Position numbers and translations under genes: made by a program. From Psychrobacillus psychrodurans (GTDB lineage Bacteria > Bacillota > Bacilli > Bacillales_A > Planococcaceae), in NCBI GenBank assembly GCA_900114885.1, contig FOUN01000003.1, forward strand, positions 124,001 to 188,000: 64,000 bases of DNA, in the 5' to 3' direction. The first letter of the stretch is position 1. The number at the start of each line of letters is the position of its first letter. Below the pieces are notes generated by a model that was not told the origin of the DNA, did not search any database, and saw only the letters and a program-made list of their open reading frames with translations. Positions 36,573-45,547 of this stretch are shown in pieces.

Positions 36573-36762
36573 CTCCTGCGCAAGCTCGTCGCAGAAAACA
36601 GTGCGCCAAGATTTTTATTGAGCTCGCTCGATAAATCCTTTAAAAATCTGTGGCATCCGCCGGAGGCTTACGTTGTGGACTCCATCTGAACGTAAAATAC
36701 ATGCTGAATAAAGTTAAACGAGCATAAATATTTCTTTTCAACCTTATTTCCAGTATAATAAG

Positions 36763-36791
36763 TTGTCTTGGGTAAATAACTATAGTATAAT
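36763..36791 (+). promoter_or_regulatory. rlmN promoter
   Basis: TTGTCT (36763-36768), 17 bases, TATAAT (36786-36791), about 35 bases before the rlmN start. Confidence 0.7.
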
Positions 36792-36826
36792 AGGCAAATT
36801 GTATACGCATGAAATGAGGGCTAATA

Positions 36827-37900
36827 ATGAAAAAATCTATATATGGTCTAACTAGAGATCAATTAATTGAATGGCTAATGGAACATGGTCAAAAGAAATT
36901 CCGGGCTGAACAAGTTTGGGACTGGTTGTACATCAAACGCGTACAAAGCTTTGCGGAAATGACAAATGTAAATAAGGATTGTCTTCAAGTATTAGAAGAA
37001 AACTTTGTCATACAGACGCTAAAAGAAAGTGTAAAACAAGAATCAGCGGATGGAACGATTAAATTCCTTTTTGAAATGCAAGATGGTAATTTAATCGAAA
37101 CAGTACTGATGCGCTTTAAGTATGGTCTTTCAGTATGTGTAACGACGCAAGTAGGTTGTAATATCGGATGTAGCTTCTGTGCAAGTGGATTGCTTAAAAA
37201 GAGCCGTGATCTTGATGCAGGGGAAATTGTGGAACAAATTATGAAGGTGCAATTCCATTTAGACAAAATTCAAAAAGAAGAACGTGTTAGCCATATCGTT
37301 GTAATGGGTATTGGGGAGCCGTTTGATAACTATAAAAACCTTATGAATTTCTTGCGAACAGTAAATGATCAAAAAGGACTTGCTATTGGTGCTCGTCATA
37401 TTACCGTTTCGACAAGTGGTCTTGCGAAGAAAATCATGGATTTCGCAGAAGAAGATATCCAAGTAAATCTTGCAGTTTCCTTGCATGCACCAAATGATGA
37501 ACTGCGATCGAAAATTATGGTCATCAACAAAGCGTTTCCAATTGAAAAAGTAATGGCTGCAGTGGACTATTATTTAGAGAAGAAAAATCGCCGTATAACA
37601 TTTGAGTATATACTACTAAAAGATGTGAATGATCATGTAGAAGAAGCGCAACAACTTGCAAAACTTCTAGAAAACAAACGTCATCTTTCGTATGTAAACT
37701 TAATCCCGTACAATCCAGTAGATGAGCACGGTCAATATCAACGCAGTAGTGAAAAATCTATTAGTGCTTTCTTCCAAACATTGAAAAACAAAGGTATTAA
37801 TTGTGGTGTTCGGATGGAGCAGGGTACAGATATAGATGCTGCATGTGGACAATTGAGAAGTAAACAAATTAAAAAAGATAAAGTAAAAGTTTCCAATTAA
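36827..37900 (+). CDS. rlmN: Radical-SAM 23S rRNA/tRNA adenine-C2 methyltransferase RlmN
   Basis: 357 residues. The radical-SAM cluster is Cys111, Cys115, Cys118 (CNIGCSFC); the methyl-carrying Cys340 lies in DIDAACGQL, and IETVLM and MGIGEPFDN are family motifs. RlmN methylates A2503 of 23S rRNA and A37 of some tRNAs. It reads as RlmN rather than Cfr because of IYGLTRDQL at the N-terminus and the spacing of motifs. In B. subtilis rlmN sits beside prpC-prkC; here it is alone between an intergenic repeat and a terminator, so a second copy elsewhere is possible. Confidence 0.9.
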   Translation: MKKSIYGLTRDQLIEWLMEHGQKKFRAEQVWDWLYIKRVQSFAEMTNVNKDCLQVLEENFVIQTLKESVKQESADGTIKFLFEMQDGNLIETVLMRFKYGLSVCVTTQVGCNIGCSFCASGLLKKSRDLDAGEIVEQIMKVQFHLDKIQKEERVSHIVVMGIGEPFDNYKNLMNFLRTVNDQKGLAIGARHITVSTSGLAKKIMDFAEEDIQVNLAVSLHAPNDELRSKIMVINKAFPIEKVMAAVDYYLEKKNRRITFEYILLKDVNDHVEEAQQLAKLLENKRHLSYVNLIPYNPVDEHGQYQRSSEKSISAFFQTLKNKGINCGVRMEQGTDIDAACGQLRSKQIKKDKVKVSN

Positions 37901-37916
37901 GAATTTTATATGAACG

Positions 37917-37954
37917 AAAAAACGCATTAGCCATTGTGGCTATGCGTTTTTTTA
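37917..37954 (+). terminator. rlmN terminator
   Basis: AAAAAACGCAT/ATGCGTTTTTTT with inner AGCC/GGCT pairs around a short loop, followed by a T-run. Confidence 0.9.
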
Positions 37955-38172
37955 AAGACAAGAAAATTTATAAAAATGTGCCGTGAACACTGGGTTCATG
38001 GGGTTTTATATTTCTGCGTGCACTGCTTTAATCCCTTCGTCACTGCATTCCTGTAGGTTTTTTCATGAATAAGAAAGCGGCATTTCTCGAGTTATCCAAA
38101 AAATCTAGCGGTAATAATATAGCTACAAGTATGTCCAAGTCACTTCGGAAGTGTAAGATACAGGTTTTGAAC

Positions 38173-38331
38173 TTAAAGGACCGGACCGCTTTTTGACCGG
38201 TTTTTCTTATCATCTTTTGCAGGTATTTCGTCAATTGTATGCTTAAATGCGTATCCTTTATTTATAGTGAAAATTGTGAGCCCTAAAACAATTAGGAATA
38301 TAAATATACCAATGATTATTACGGTAATCAT
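38173..38331 (-). CDS. ytzI: YtzI-like small membrane protein
   Basis: A 52-residue protein: an N-terminal membrane helix (MITVIIIGIFIFLIVLGLTIF), then NKGYAFKHTIDEIP, the motif I associate with Bacillus YtzI proteins (GYxxKHTIDxxP), and a basic tail. AGGAGGATC six bases upstream of ATG is an excellent ribosome site. Function is unknown. The rest of 37955-38172 shows no gene. Confidence 0.7.
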   Translation of the reverse strand: MITVIIIGIFIFLIVLGLTIFTINKGYAFKHTIDEIPAKDDKKNRSKSGPVL

Positions 38332-38432
38332 GCAAGATCCTCCTAATAATGAGTTGTTAGCTACATCATAGCATAAGAGTATATCAAATGTTGTTCAGAT
38401 TCCACAATTTGCTTTTGTTAAACTTACTCATT

Positions 38433-38721
38433 TAAATCAATTTCATAAAGAATATTATATAGTTAAATCCGAACAACACTTATTTCCGCTCCAGGCGGAC
38501 GCTTTCCGCGGGCACGGCTTCAATTTCCTCGTGATTACGAAAACATATGCTCCTGCGGTTAATGTCTTTCCTCTGGGGCTTTCAGCTCGCGCTGTTCCCG
38601 CTGAAGTTTCTGCCTGCCACTCCAATCAACTGGATCGCTTTTAAAAAAACGAATAATATATTGCGATATTAAGTAAACAATCGTATTTTTAAATGAATCA
38701 AGTAATTATGAAACTGACTCA
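38433..38721. repeat. MITE-like intergenic repeat, copy 1 (long form)
   Basis: About 289 bp. The ends carry near-matching terminal inverted repeats: ATCAATTTCATAA on the left and TGAGTCAGTTTCATAA (reverse strand) on the right. The interior has GC-rich CGCTTTCCGCGGGCACGG. Shared blocks (ATCCGAACAAC, CGCTTTCCGCGGGCACGG, ATTGCGATATTA, TAATTATGAA) occur in the same order in the copy at 63.1 kb. The direct repeat ACTCATTTA occurs at 38426-38434 and 38717-38725, at the edges. It codes for nothing. Confidence 0.7.
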
Positions 38722-38722
38722 T

Positions 38723-40471
38723 TTAGTACTGAATTAAATAATTACTTCCTATCAACTGCTTGCATTGTTTTTTTAGTTTTGTTGCATTCTCTGAAAGTTC
38801 ATAAATAGTATGACTCTTTCGATTTGTTAATCCTGCTATTGAAATACTTAAGAGAGGGAATTGTTCTTCTACTCCGTGCCTGTTTTTTGAGATAATATAT
38901 TCTTTTATATAATCATACGCATAGTAATAATGCTCAATGGATTGATTGAATTGTTCAATTATCTCTTCACAAACATCTTTACATCTAGCTATATCTGTAA
39001 TTAGAATGAAATCATCTCCACCAATATGACCGATGAATCCTTCAGAAGGACAAACTTTCTCTAATATTTTGGCAAGGTCTATAATTACCTTATCTCCTTT
39101 TTCAAATCCATATACATCATTGTACGGTTTGAAATTATCAATATCTAAATAGAGAACAATCAGATCGTTCGAAGATTCAATACATTTTTGTAGCTGTTGT
39201 TCAATTATAATATTCCCGGGTAATTCTGTAAGTGGGTTTAAATGCTTCGCATAATCAATTTCTAATTGCATACTTTTCTCCAATAAATCCTTGACGGTGA
39301 CAATACCGAAATAATTATCTTCTTTCGTAATAGTGATGAAATCATATAAATGTAAGGGGTCTCGTTTCATAGCAATTTTAGCAACAACGTCTATAGGTGT
39401 GCTAGCATCTACTTTCATAAATTGTCTACTCATAATTGCTGATACTGGTTTTTTATTATATAAACTGTATCCATAGGGACCACTGAATTTCAAATGTAGT
39501 TTGTTTCTTGTAATTACTCCAATTAACTTTTTGTTTTCTTTGATACAAAAACCAGGAAGCGAGTCATTTGATTCCATTAATTTACTAACTTTGGAGATAG
39601 GCATATCACTAGAAATCATATGTAAGGGAGTAGCGATATGTTCAATTGATGTGTCGGTTAGACGATTAGAAATAATACTATCTTTTCGGTTATTTTCTTT
39701 TTTGATAATACTTATTAACTCGTTGCGAACTGGAAATAACTTCGAATTTGGTTTTTGAATATAGTATCCTTGTCCGAAATGCACTCCCATAGCAATCAGT
39801 GTATGTAATTCCTCCATTGTTTCAATGCCTTCTGCTATAATATGTATTTGTGAATAATTAGCAAATTCACATAAACTTCTAACGAGCAATTGTTTTGTTC
39901 TATCTTTGTTAATGTTACGAGTTAGTTTCATGTCTAACTTTATAAAATGCGGACGTACATCCGTAATAATATTTAGTCCAGAGTATCCGGATCCTACATC
40001 ATCAATAGCGATTTGATAATATTGTCTTTTATAGTGATCAATCGTATTTATAAAATCCTTTAAGTTATTGATAGCCTCCCGTTCAGTTATTTCAAATACT
40101 ATTGAATCAGGATCCATCTGAAAAAGTGACAAAAATTCTTTCGTAAACCCTTGTTTAAACTTAGGGTCATTCATAACGTTGGGATTTACGTTTAAAAAAA
40201 GTTTCCCTTCAGCTTGTAATTCATGTGCACATTTCAATGCATTTGCTCTGCAAACATTTTCAAGCTCCCATAACTTTCCGGTCTTCAGTGCATAATCAAA
40301 TAAATTCTCGGGATTATATAATACGGTATTAATCGGTCCTCTCGTTAATGCTTCATAACCGTATATTTGCCCAGTTTGTAGTGAAATAATTGGTTGAAAA
40401 ACTGTTTCTATTGCTTTTTCTTCTAAAATATAACTAAAAAGATCATAATAATCATTCTCTAAAATTGCCAT
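38723..40471 (-). CDS. EAL-CBS-GGDEF protein (c-di-GMP metabolism)
   Basis: 582 residues, soluble. The order is EAL (about 15-255, with YEALTRG at 39-45, AIDDVGSGYSGL and IIAEGIET), two CBS repeats (about 275-400) and GGDEF (about 410-575, signature GGDDF at 484-488). EAL residues for metal and catalysis look intact, and GGDDF is an accepted active variant, so both making and breaking c-di-GMP are possible; CBS domains usually sense adenine nucleotides. GGGGGA precedes ATG. The gene ends right at a repeat element. It differs in domain order from the PAS-GGDEF-EAL protein at 20.6 kb. Confidence 0.9.
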   Translation of the reverse strand: MAILENDYYDLFSYILEEKAIETVFQPIISLQTGQIYGYEALTRGPINTVLYNPENLFDYALKTGKLWELENVCRANALKCAHELQAEGKLFLNVNPNVMNDPKFKQGFTKEFLSLFQMDPDSIVFEITEREAINNLKDFINTIDHYKRQYYQIAIDDVGSGYSGLNIITDVRPHFIKLDMKLTRNINKDRTKQLLVRSLCEFANYSQIHIIAEGIETMEELHTLIAMGVHFGQGYYIQKPNSKLFPVRNELISIIKKENNRKDSIISNRLTDTSIEHIATPLHMISSDMPISKVSKLMESNDSLPGFCIKENKKLIGVITRNKLHLKFSGPYGYSLYNKKPVSAIMSRQFMKVDASTPIDVVAKIAMKRDPLHLYDFITITKEDNYFGIVTVKDLLEKSMQLEIDYAKHLNPLTELPGNIIIEQQLQKCIESSNDLIVLYLDIDNFKPYNDVYGFEKGDKVIIDLAKILEKVCPSEGFIGHIGGDDFILITDIARCKDVCEEIIEQFNQSIEHYYYAYDYIKEYIISKNRHGVEEQFPLLSISIAGLTNRKSHTIYELSENATKLKKQCKQLIGSNYLIQY

Positions 40472-40609
40472 TTTAATTTCCCCCTAAAATAAAGCAAAAT
40501 ATCCTAATTTATAGTTTAAAGAAGAATTGTCACCTACACATGATTTCTATGTTAAGAAATTGTAACGATCACATAACGCTATAAAATTTTTTAATAATTC
40601 ATAATGTTA

Positions 40610-40638
40610 TTGACTATTATGCATTTCCAGTGTAACAT
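40610..40638 (+). promoter_or_regulatory. Promoter of the ABC importer operon
   Basis: TTGACT (40610-40615), 17 bases, TAACAT (40633-40638). A small inverted repeat AGCGA/TCGCT follows in the leader. No T-box or riboswitch pattern is seen. Confidence 0.6.
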
Positions 40639-40703
40639 TGCTTTATCATAATGCTTTAGCGAGTTGAATCGCTGATGTATTGCTAATAGGGGGTATTTAG
40701 AAG

Positions 40704-41696
40704 ATGAATAAGAAAAAGAAGAAGCTAAGTGTGATTTTATCAGCAGCAATACTATTTTTAGCTGCATGTGGTGAAGATAAGTCTACATCTACCGAATCAG
40801 AAACAAAAGGTGAAACTAATAAATTTAAAATTGGGGTTACTCAAATAGTTGAGCACCCATCATTAAATGCAGCATATGATGGTTTCAAAAAAGCGATTGA
40901 AGATGCTGGACTAGTGGTAGAATACCAGGTTGAAAATGCACAAAATGATAATAGTGCCAATACAACAATTGCAAGTAATCTAGTAAGCTCGGGAGTAGAC
41001 TTAATATTTGCTAATTCAACTCCTAGCGCACAGGCCGTTTCTGCTGTTACAGAAGATATTCCAGTAGTCTTTACGTCCGTTACGGATGCAGTGAGTGCAG
41101 AGCTTGTTGATTCAATGGAAAGTCCGGGTGGAAATGTTACTGGTACTGTAGATACCCAGCCAGAAGCTATTCCTAGCACAATTGCATTTTTGAAGGATGA
41201 ACTTGGTGCTAAAAATGTTGGAATGGTTTTCAACTCTGGTGAGCAAAATTCAAGAGCGCAAGTAGATGCAGTAAAAGAACAGATGGCTGAAGTTGGATTA
41301 AATGTTGTTGAAGCTTCTGTTTCTACTTCAGCAGAAGTAAAACAAGCAACAGAATCATTAATTGGAAAAGTAGATTCTTTATATATTATTACGGATAACA
41401 CAGTAGTATCAGCACTTGAATCAGTAGTAGATGTTGCAAATGAACATAAGCTTCCAATGATGGTTGGTGAGTTTGATTCGGTAAAACGTGGTGGTTTAGG
41501 GGCTTATGGATTTGAGTACTTTGATATTGGATACGAAGCAGGAGAGATGGCTGTGAAAATTCTGAAAGGTGAAAGTACACCTGCAGATTTACCAGTTCAA
41601 TATCCACAAAACTTGCGATTTGTATTGAATAAAGGCACTGTTGATACTCTTGGGATTGAAGTGAAAGATGAGTGGAAATCTGAATTTGTGGAATAG
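40704..41696 (+). CDS. ABC transporter substrate-binding lipoprotein
   Basis: 330 residues with a lipoprotein signal (MNKKKKKLSVILSAAILFLAAC; lipobox LAAC) and a periplasmic-binding-protein type 1 fold of the ABC_sub_bind family (TQIVEHPSLNAAYDGFKKAIEDAG, VTGTVDTQPEA, MMVGEFDSVKRGGLGAYGFEYFDIG). Relatives include streptococcal TrpX, which carries aromatic amino acids; other members have unknown substrates. It leads a three-gene operon with its permease and ATPase. AGGGGG lies upstream of ATG. Confidence 0.9.
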   Translation: MNKKKKKLSVILSAAILFLAACGEDKSTSTESETKGETNKFKIGVTQIVEHPSLNAAYDGFKKAIEDAGLVVEYQVENAQNDNSANTTIASNLVSSGVDLIFANSTPSAQAVSAVTEDIPVVFTSVTDAVSAELVDSMESPGGNVTGTVDTQPEAIPSTIAFLKDELGAKNVGMVFNSGEQNSRAQVDAVKEQMAEVGLNVVEASVSTSAEVKQATESLIGKVDSLYIITDNTVVSALESVVDVANEHKLPMMVGEFDSVKRGGLGAYGFEYFDIGYEAGEMAVKILKGESTPADLPVQYPQNLRFVLNKGTVDTLGIEVKDEWKSEFVE

Positions 41697-41714
41697 ATAG
41701 GAGTTTGATATATT

Positions 41715-42746
41715 ATGTTTTCAGCAATCTTTGGCTCAGTGGAACAAGGATTTATATATGCAATTATGGCACTCGGCGTGTATTTGACATTCCGAGTGTT
41801 AGATTTTCCCGATTTAACGGTGGATGGTAGTTTTGTGACTGGTGCAGGTACTGCCGCAGCAATGATTGTTCTCGGTTATCATCCAGCTATTGCAACAATT
41901 GTAGCAATTGTTGCTGGTTTTTTAGCGGGCTGTATGACCGGTCTTTTACACACGAAAGGAAAGATTAATCCGTTACTTTCTGGGATATTGATGATGATTG
42001 CTTTGTATTCGATTAATTTACGGATAATGGGATTCACTGTTGAGAACTCGGTAGGACGCCCCAATATTCCTTTAATGAATTCAGAAACTCTTTTTAGTCA
42101 GTTTTTTAAATGGTGGGGAAGTTTAGGGATTGATGAATCGATTAATGGATTCTTAACTTCTATGGGTATACAGTTCGTTCCAAAGACTTGGGGTACAGTG
42201 GTTGTTGTTGCCATTTTAGTAGTTATTATAAAATTAGTTTTTGATTGGTTCTTAAAAACAGAAGTTGGATTGGCGATTCGGGCTACTGGAGATAATAAAA
42301 AAATGATTCGCAGTTTTTCTGTTAATACAGATACGCTTGTCATATTAGGGCTTGGACTGTCAAATGCATTAGTAGCATTTTCGGGAGCTTTGTTCGCTCA
42401 ATATTCTAAAGCAGCGGATATAGGTTTGGGTATCGGTATGATTGTGATCGGGCTTGCATCTGTAATTATAGGCGAGGCCATTTTCGGTACAAAAACAATT
42501 GTTCGTACGACTCTTGCAGTAATAGCAGGTGCTATTATTTATCGAATTGTTTTAGCTTTAGCACTTCGAGTGGAAATAATGGACACTGGTGATATGAAAC
42601 TTATCACAGCGATAATAGTAATTGTTGCGCTAATTTTACCTCAGTATTTTGATAAACGTCGTGAAAAAATTAGGAAAGCAAAACGTCATGAACTTCGTGA
42701 GTCTCAAACTCTGATAAAAAGTAAGGAGGGTGAGAACCTTGCTTAA
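41715..42746 (+). CDS. ABC transporter permease (BPD type 2, LivH-like)
   Basis: 343 residues with 8-9 predicted membrane helices. GVYLTFRVLDFPDLTVDGSFVTGAG at the start and LGLSNALVAFSGALFAQY with GIGMIVIGLASVIIGEAI in the second half are hallmarks of the branched-chain amino acid-type permease fold. It pairs with the lipoprotein 18 bases upstream and overlaps the ATPase by eight bases. The C-terminal 35 residues are basic and cytoplasmic. Confidence 0.9.
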   Translation: MFSAIFGSVEQGFIYAIMALGVYLTFRVLDFPDLTVDGSFVTGAGTAAAMIVLGYHPAIATIVAIVAGFLAGCMTGLLHTKGKINPLLSGILMMIALYSINLRIMGFTVENSVGRPNIPLMNSETLFSQFFKWWGSLGIDESINGFLTSMGIQFVPKTWGTVVVVAILVVIIKLVFDWFLKTEVGLAIRATGDNKKMIRSFSVNTDTLVILGLGLSNALVAFSGALFAQYSKAADIGLGIGMIVIGLASVIIGEAIFGTKTIVRTTLAVIAGAIIYRIVLALALRVEIMDTGDMKLITAIIVIVALILPQYFDKRREKIRKAKRHELRESQTLIKSKEGENLA

Positions 42747-43536
42747 ATTACTCAATATTAACAAGATTTTCAATGAAAGTACCGCAGATGAGAAAATTGC
42801 TTTAGATCAAATTAATCTCGAATTAAAAGTAGGGGATTTTGTTACGGTTATTGGTAGTAATGGTGCTGGTAAATCTACCATGTTAAATATGGTATCTGGA
42901 GCATTATCACCAGACTTCGGACAAATTACAATAGGTGATCACGATGTAACAAAACTACCAGAATTTAAACGTTCTCAGTTTATCGGAAGAGTGTTTCAAG
43001 ATCCGATGTCGGGAACTGCACCTACTATGACAATTGAAGAAAATTTAGCAATAGCATACTCTAGAAATAGAAAAAGAGGTCTAAAAATTGGTGTGGATAA
43101 ACAAAGAAAAGAGTTTTTTCTCCACTCATTAGAAAGATTGCATCTAAATCTGGAAAATCGATTAAACGCTAAAGTTGGATTACTTTCTGGCGGGGAGAGG
43201 CAGGCATTATCCTTATTGATGGCTACCTTTACACAGCCTTCCATTTTATTGCTAGATGAGCATACAGCAGCACTTGATCCTTCTCGTGCGGAATTAATAA
43301 CAAATTTAACGGAAAAGCTGGTCAAAAAAGATAATCTTACCACTCTAATGGTAACTCATAATATGCAACAAGCATTAGACTTAGGAAATCGCTTAATCAT
43401 GATGGATAAAGGACAAATTATTTTAGAGGTCGGAGAAGTAGAAAAGAAAAATTTAACAATCGAAATTCTAATGGAAGAATTCCAACGAATTAGAGGTCAA
43501 AAGTTTACGAGTGACCGAACACTATTATCGTCATAA
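42739..43536 (+). CDS. ABC transporter ATPase
   Basis: About 265 residues. Walker A GSNGAGKST, the Q-loop segment RVFQDPM, signature LLSGGERQ, Walker B ILLLDEHTA and the H-loop VTHNM are all present, so it is a complete nucleotide-binding subunit. TTG at 42739 is chosen because GGAGG lies nine bases upstream; the in-frame GTG at 42730 overlaps that site. The start lies inside the permease gene, so translation is coupled. Confidence 0.92.
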   Translation: MLKLLNINKIFNESTADEKIALDQINLELKVGDFVTVIGSNGAGKSTMLNMVSGALSPDFGQITIGDHDVTKLPEFKRSQFIGRVFQDPMSGTAPTMTIEENLAIAYSRNRKRGLKIGVDKQRKEFFLHSLERLHLNLENRLNAKVGLLSGGERQALSLLMATFTQPSILLLDEHTAALDPSRAELITNLTEKLVKKDNLTTLMVTHNMQQALDLGNRLIMMDKGQIILEVGEVEKKNLTIEILMEEFQRIRGQKFTSDRTLLSS

Positions 43537-43543
43537 AAAAGTT

Positions 43544-43578
43544 AAAGAGTAGCTAAAGTGCTGCTCTTTTATTTTTTT
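43544..43578 (+). terminator. Terminator of the ABC operon
   Basis: AAAGAGTAGC, loop TAAAGT, GCTGCTCTTT (one G:U pair), then a T-rich run. Confidence 0.85.
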
Positions 43579-43704
43579 GTGTTTTGGGTAACTGGATATT
43601 TGATGGATTTTCTATTTCGCAAGTAAGTGTTTTTTTATTAAAATTAGTAATAATGAAATGTACTATGTTAAAAGAAAATTTACATTGTTTAGGGCAACAC
43701 ATTC

Positions 43705-43786
43705 AATTGATAGGAGTGGAAGGTGGTGACTCCGGCGGGATAAGTGAGACAGATGATGGTTCATCGCTCACCTGTAACGGAAATCA
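43705..43786. repeat. Bacillales-type intergenic repeat, short copy
   Basis: ATTGATAGGAGTGGAAGGTGGTGACTCC-type left end and ACCTGTAACGGAAATCA right end, separated by a GC-richer hairpin-forming centre. It resembles the reverse strand of the repeat at 38.5 kb (GGAGTGGCAGGC, AGCGGGA, GAGCGGAAAT). An open frame across it is spurious. Confidence 0.55.
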
Positions 43787-43847
43787 GAGGGTTAATCTTT
43801 TAACTCCAATGAATCCGGTGTTCACGTGACGTCTTTATATACTTTTT

Positions 43848-43893
43848 TAAAAAAGAGTGGCTAGTCGTAACCTTAGTTACGAATAGCCACTCT
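43848..43893 (-). terminator. katA terminator
   Basis: AGAGTGGCTA/TAGCCACTCT with inner CGTAAC/GTTACG pairs makes a long stem; on the minus strand it is followed by TTTTTT. Confidence 0.85.
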
Positions 43894-43905
43894 AAGTTTT
43901 TCTTC

Positions 43906-45384
43906 TTAAGCCATTGCAGCTTCGACATTACCCCATGGAATTTCCATAGCTTCTGCAAGTCCTTGTCCGTAAGCAGGATCAGCTTTGAAGCAGTGAATGA
44001 TATGACGAATCTTAATAAATTCCTCTACACCATTCATATTACGTGCTGTGTTATCAATCAGAATTTCTTGTTGCTCTGAGCTCATCAATCTGAAAAGCTT
44101 ACCAGGTTGCTCATAATAGTTATCATCATCTTCGCGGAAATCCCAAATACCAGCATCTCCTTGAAGTGCTAAACGAGGTTCTTTGTATTCTGGTTGAGTT
44201 TTCCATTGACCATAGCTGTTTGGCTCATAGTGAAGTGTGCTTCCTTTATTACCGTCAACACGCATCGCTCCATCTCTATGGAAAGAGTGTACAGGGCATT
44301 TTGGTGTGTTAACTGGAATTTGGTGATGGTTTACACCTAAACGGTAACGTTGAGCGTCCCCGTATGAGAATAAACGACCTTGAAGCATTTTGTCTGGTGA
44401 GAAGCTAATACCTGGCACAACGTTAGCTGGTGTAAAAGCTGCTTGCTCAACTTCTGCAAAATAGTTTTCAGGATTGCGGTTAAGTTCCCATTCACCAACT
44501 TCGATTAGTGGGAAGTCTTTTTTGTACCAAACTTTAGTTAAGTCAAATGGATTGTAAGGCATATTATTAGCTTGCTCTTCAGTCATTACTTGAATGTACA
44601 TTTTCCATTTAGGGAAGTTACCTTCTTCGATATTATCGTAAAGATCACGTTGATGACTTTCACGGTCTACCCCTACAACTTCAACTGCTTCTTGGTCAGT
44701 TAAGTTTTCGATATCTTGCTGCGAGCGCATATGGAATTTTACCCAAACGCGTTCGTTATTAGCATTGATCATACTGAATGTATGACTACCGAAGCCATGC
44801 ATTGTACGGTAAGATTTCGGAATTCCTCTGTCACTCATTACGATAGTAACTTGGTGAAGAGCCTCTGGTAATGACGTCCAGAAATCCCAGTTATTATTAG
44901 CACTACGCATATTAGTACGTGGGTCACGTTTAACAGCATGGTTTAAATCTGGGAAATTAAGTGGATCACGGAAGAAGAATACAGGAGTGTTGTTACCAAC
45001 TAGATCCCAGTTACCTTGCTCAGTGTAGAATCGCATAGAAAAACCACGGATATCACGTTCAGCATCTGCTGCGCCACGTTCACCAGCTACAGTTGAGAAA
45101 CGAACGAACATTTCTGTTTCTTTTCCAATTTCAGAGAAAAGAGCTGCTGAAGTATATTGAGTAATATCATGAGTTACAGTAAATTTACCATAAGCACCTG
45201 ATCCTTTTGCGTGCATACGACGTTCAGGAATTACTTCTCTATCAAAATGTGCTAGTTTTTCTAATAACCATACATCTTGTAATAAAAGTGGTCCTCGTGG
45301 TCCGGCTGATTGCGAGTTTTGATTATCTACTACTGGCGCGCCCGCTGCAGTTGTCAATTTGTTGTTGTTTTGATTTTCTGACAT
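43906..45384 (-). CDS. katA: Heme catalase (monofunctional, small subunit)
   Basis: 492 residues. The distal site has His58 (RRMHAKG) and Asn131 ([13 protein letters not shown]); the proximal heme ligand is Tyr341 in [35 protein letters not shown] is the catalase core signature. It removes hydrogen peroxide in the cytoplasm. A purine-rich ribosome site (AGGGGGAAA) precedes ATG, and a PerR-like sequence lies about 35 bases further up. A dedicated terminator makes it monocistronic. Confidence 0.96.
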   Translation of the reverse strand: MSENQNNNKLTTAAGAPVVDNQNSQSAGPRGPLLLQDVWLLEKLAHFDREVIPERRMHAKGSGAYGKFTVTHDITQYTSAALFSEIGKETEMFVRFSTVAGERGAADAERDIRGFSMRFYTEQGNWDLVGNNTPVFFFRDPLNFPDLNHAVKRDPRTNMRSANNNWDFWTSLPEALHQVTIVMSDRGIPKSYRTMHGFGSHTFSMINANNERVWVKFHMRSQQDIENLTDQEAVEVVGVDRESHQRDLYDNIEEGNFPKWKMYIQVMTEEQANNMPYNPFDLTKVWYKKDFPLIEVGEWELNRNPENYFAEVEQAAFTPANVVPGISFSPDKMLQGRLFSYGDAQRYRLGVNHHQIPVNTPKCPVHSFHRDGAMRVDGNKGSTLHYEPNSYGQWKTQPEYKEPRLALQGDAGIWDFREDDDNYYEQPGKLFRLMSSEQQEILIDNTARNMNGVEEFIKIRHIIHCFKADPAYGQGLAEAMEIPWGNVEAAMA

Positions 45385-45417
45385 TCAATTTCCCCCTAGA
45401 TTAGAATATTTATAATA

Positions 45418-45432
45418 CAAGAATCATTATAT
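45418..45432 (-). promoter_or_regulatory. Candidate PerR-like site / -10 upstream of katA
   Basis: ATATAATGATTCTTG (minus strand) matches 10 of 14 fixed positions of the PerR box TTATAATnATTATAA; the left half is perfect and also contains TATAAT, a possible -10. The right half is weak. Confidence 0.35.
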
Positions 45433-45494
45433 CAAACGGATGAATATATTGCTAGAATTGAGGTGTGGAGATTTAAAAAACTTTATTTTAGTAC

Positions 45495-45537
45495 AAAAAA
45501 AAATGCAACATCAATCGTTATAAACGTTGATGTTACA
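45495..45537 (-). terminator. ilvA terminator
   Basis: On the minus strand TGTAACATCAA pairs with TTGATGTTGCA (one mismatch) and nine Ts follow, 11 bases after the stop. Confidence 0.85.
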
Positions 45538-45547
45538 TAGGTTTTCG

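Noticed and set aside
36827-37900. Cfr-type resistance methyltransferase instead of RlmN
   Set aside because: N-terminal motif [17 protein letters not shown] context and overall length fit RlmN; nothing specific to Cfr was seen.
43584-43829. 81-codon frame after the ABC ATPase gene
   Set aside because: It runs across an intergenic repeat and lacks a ribosome site.
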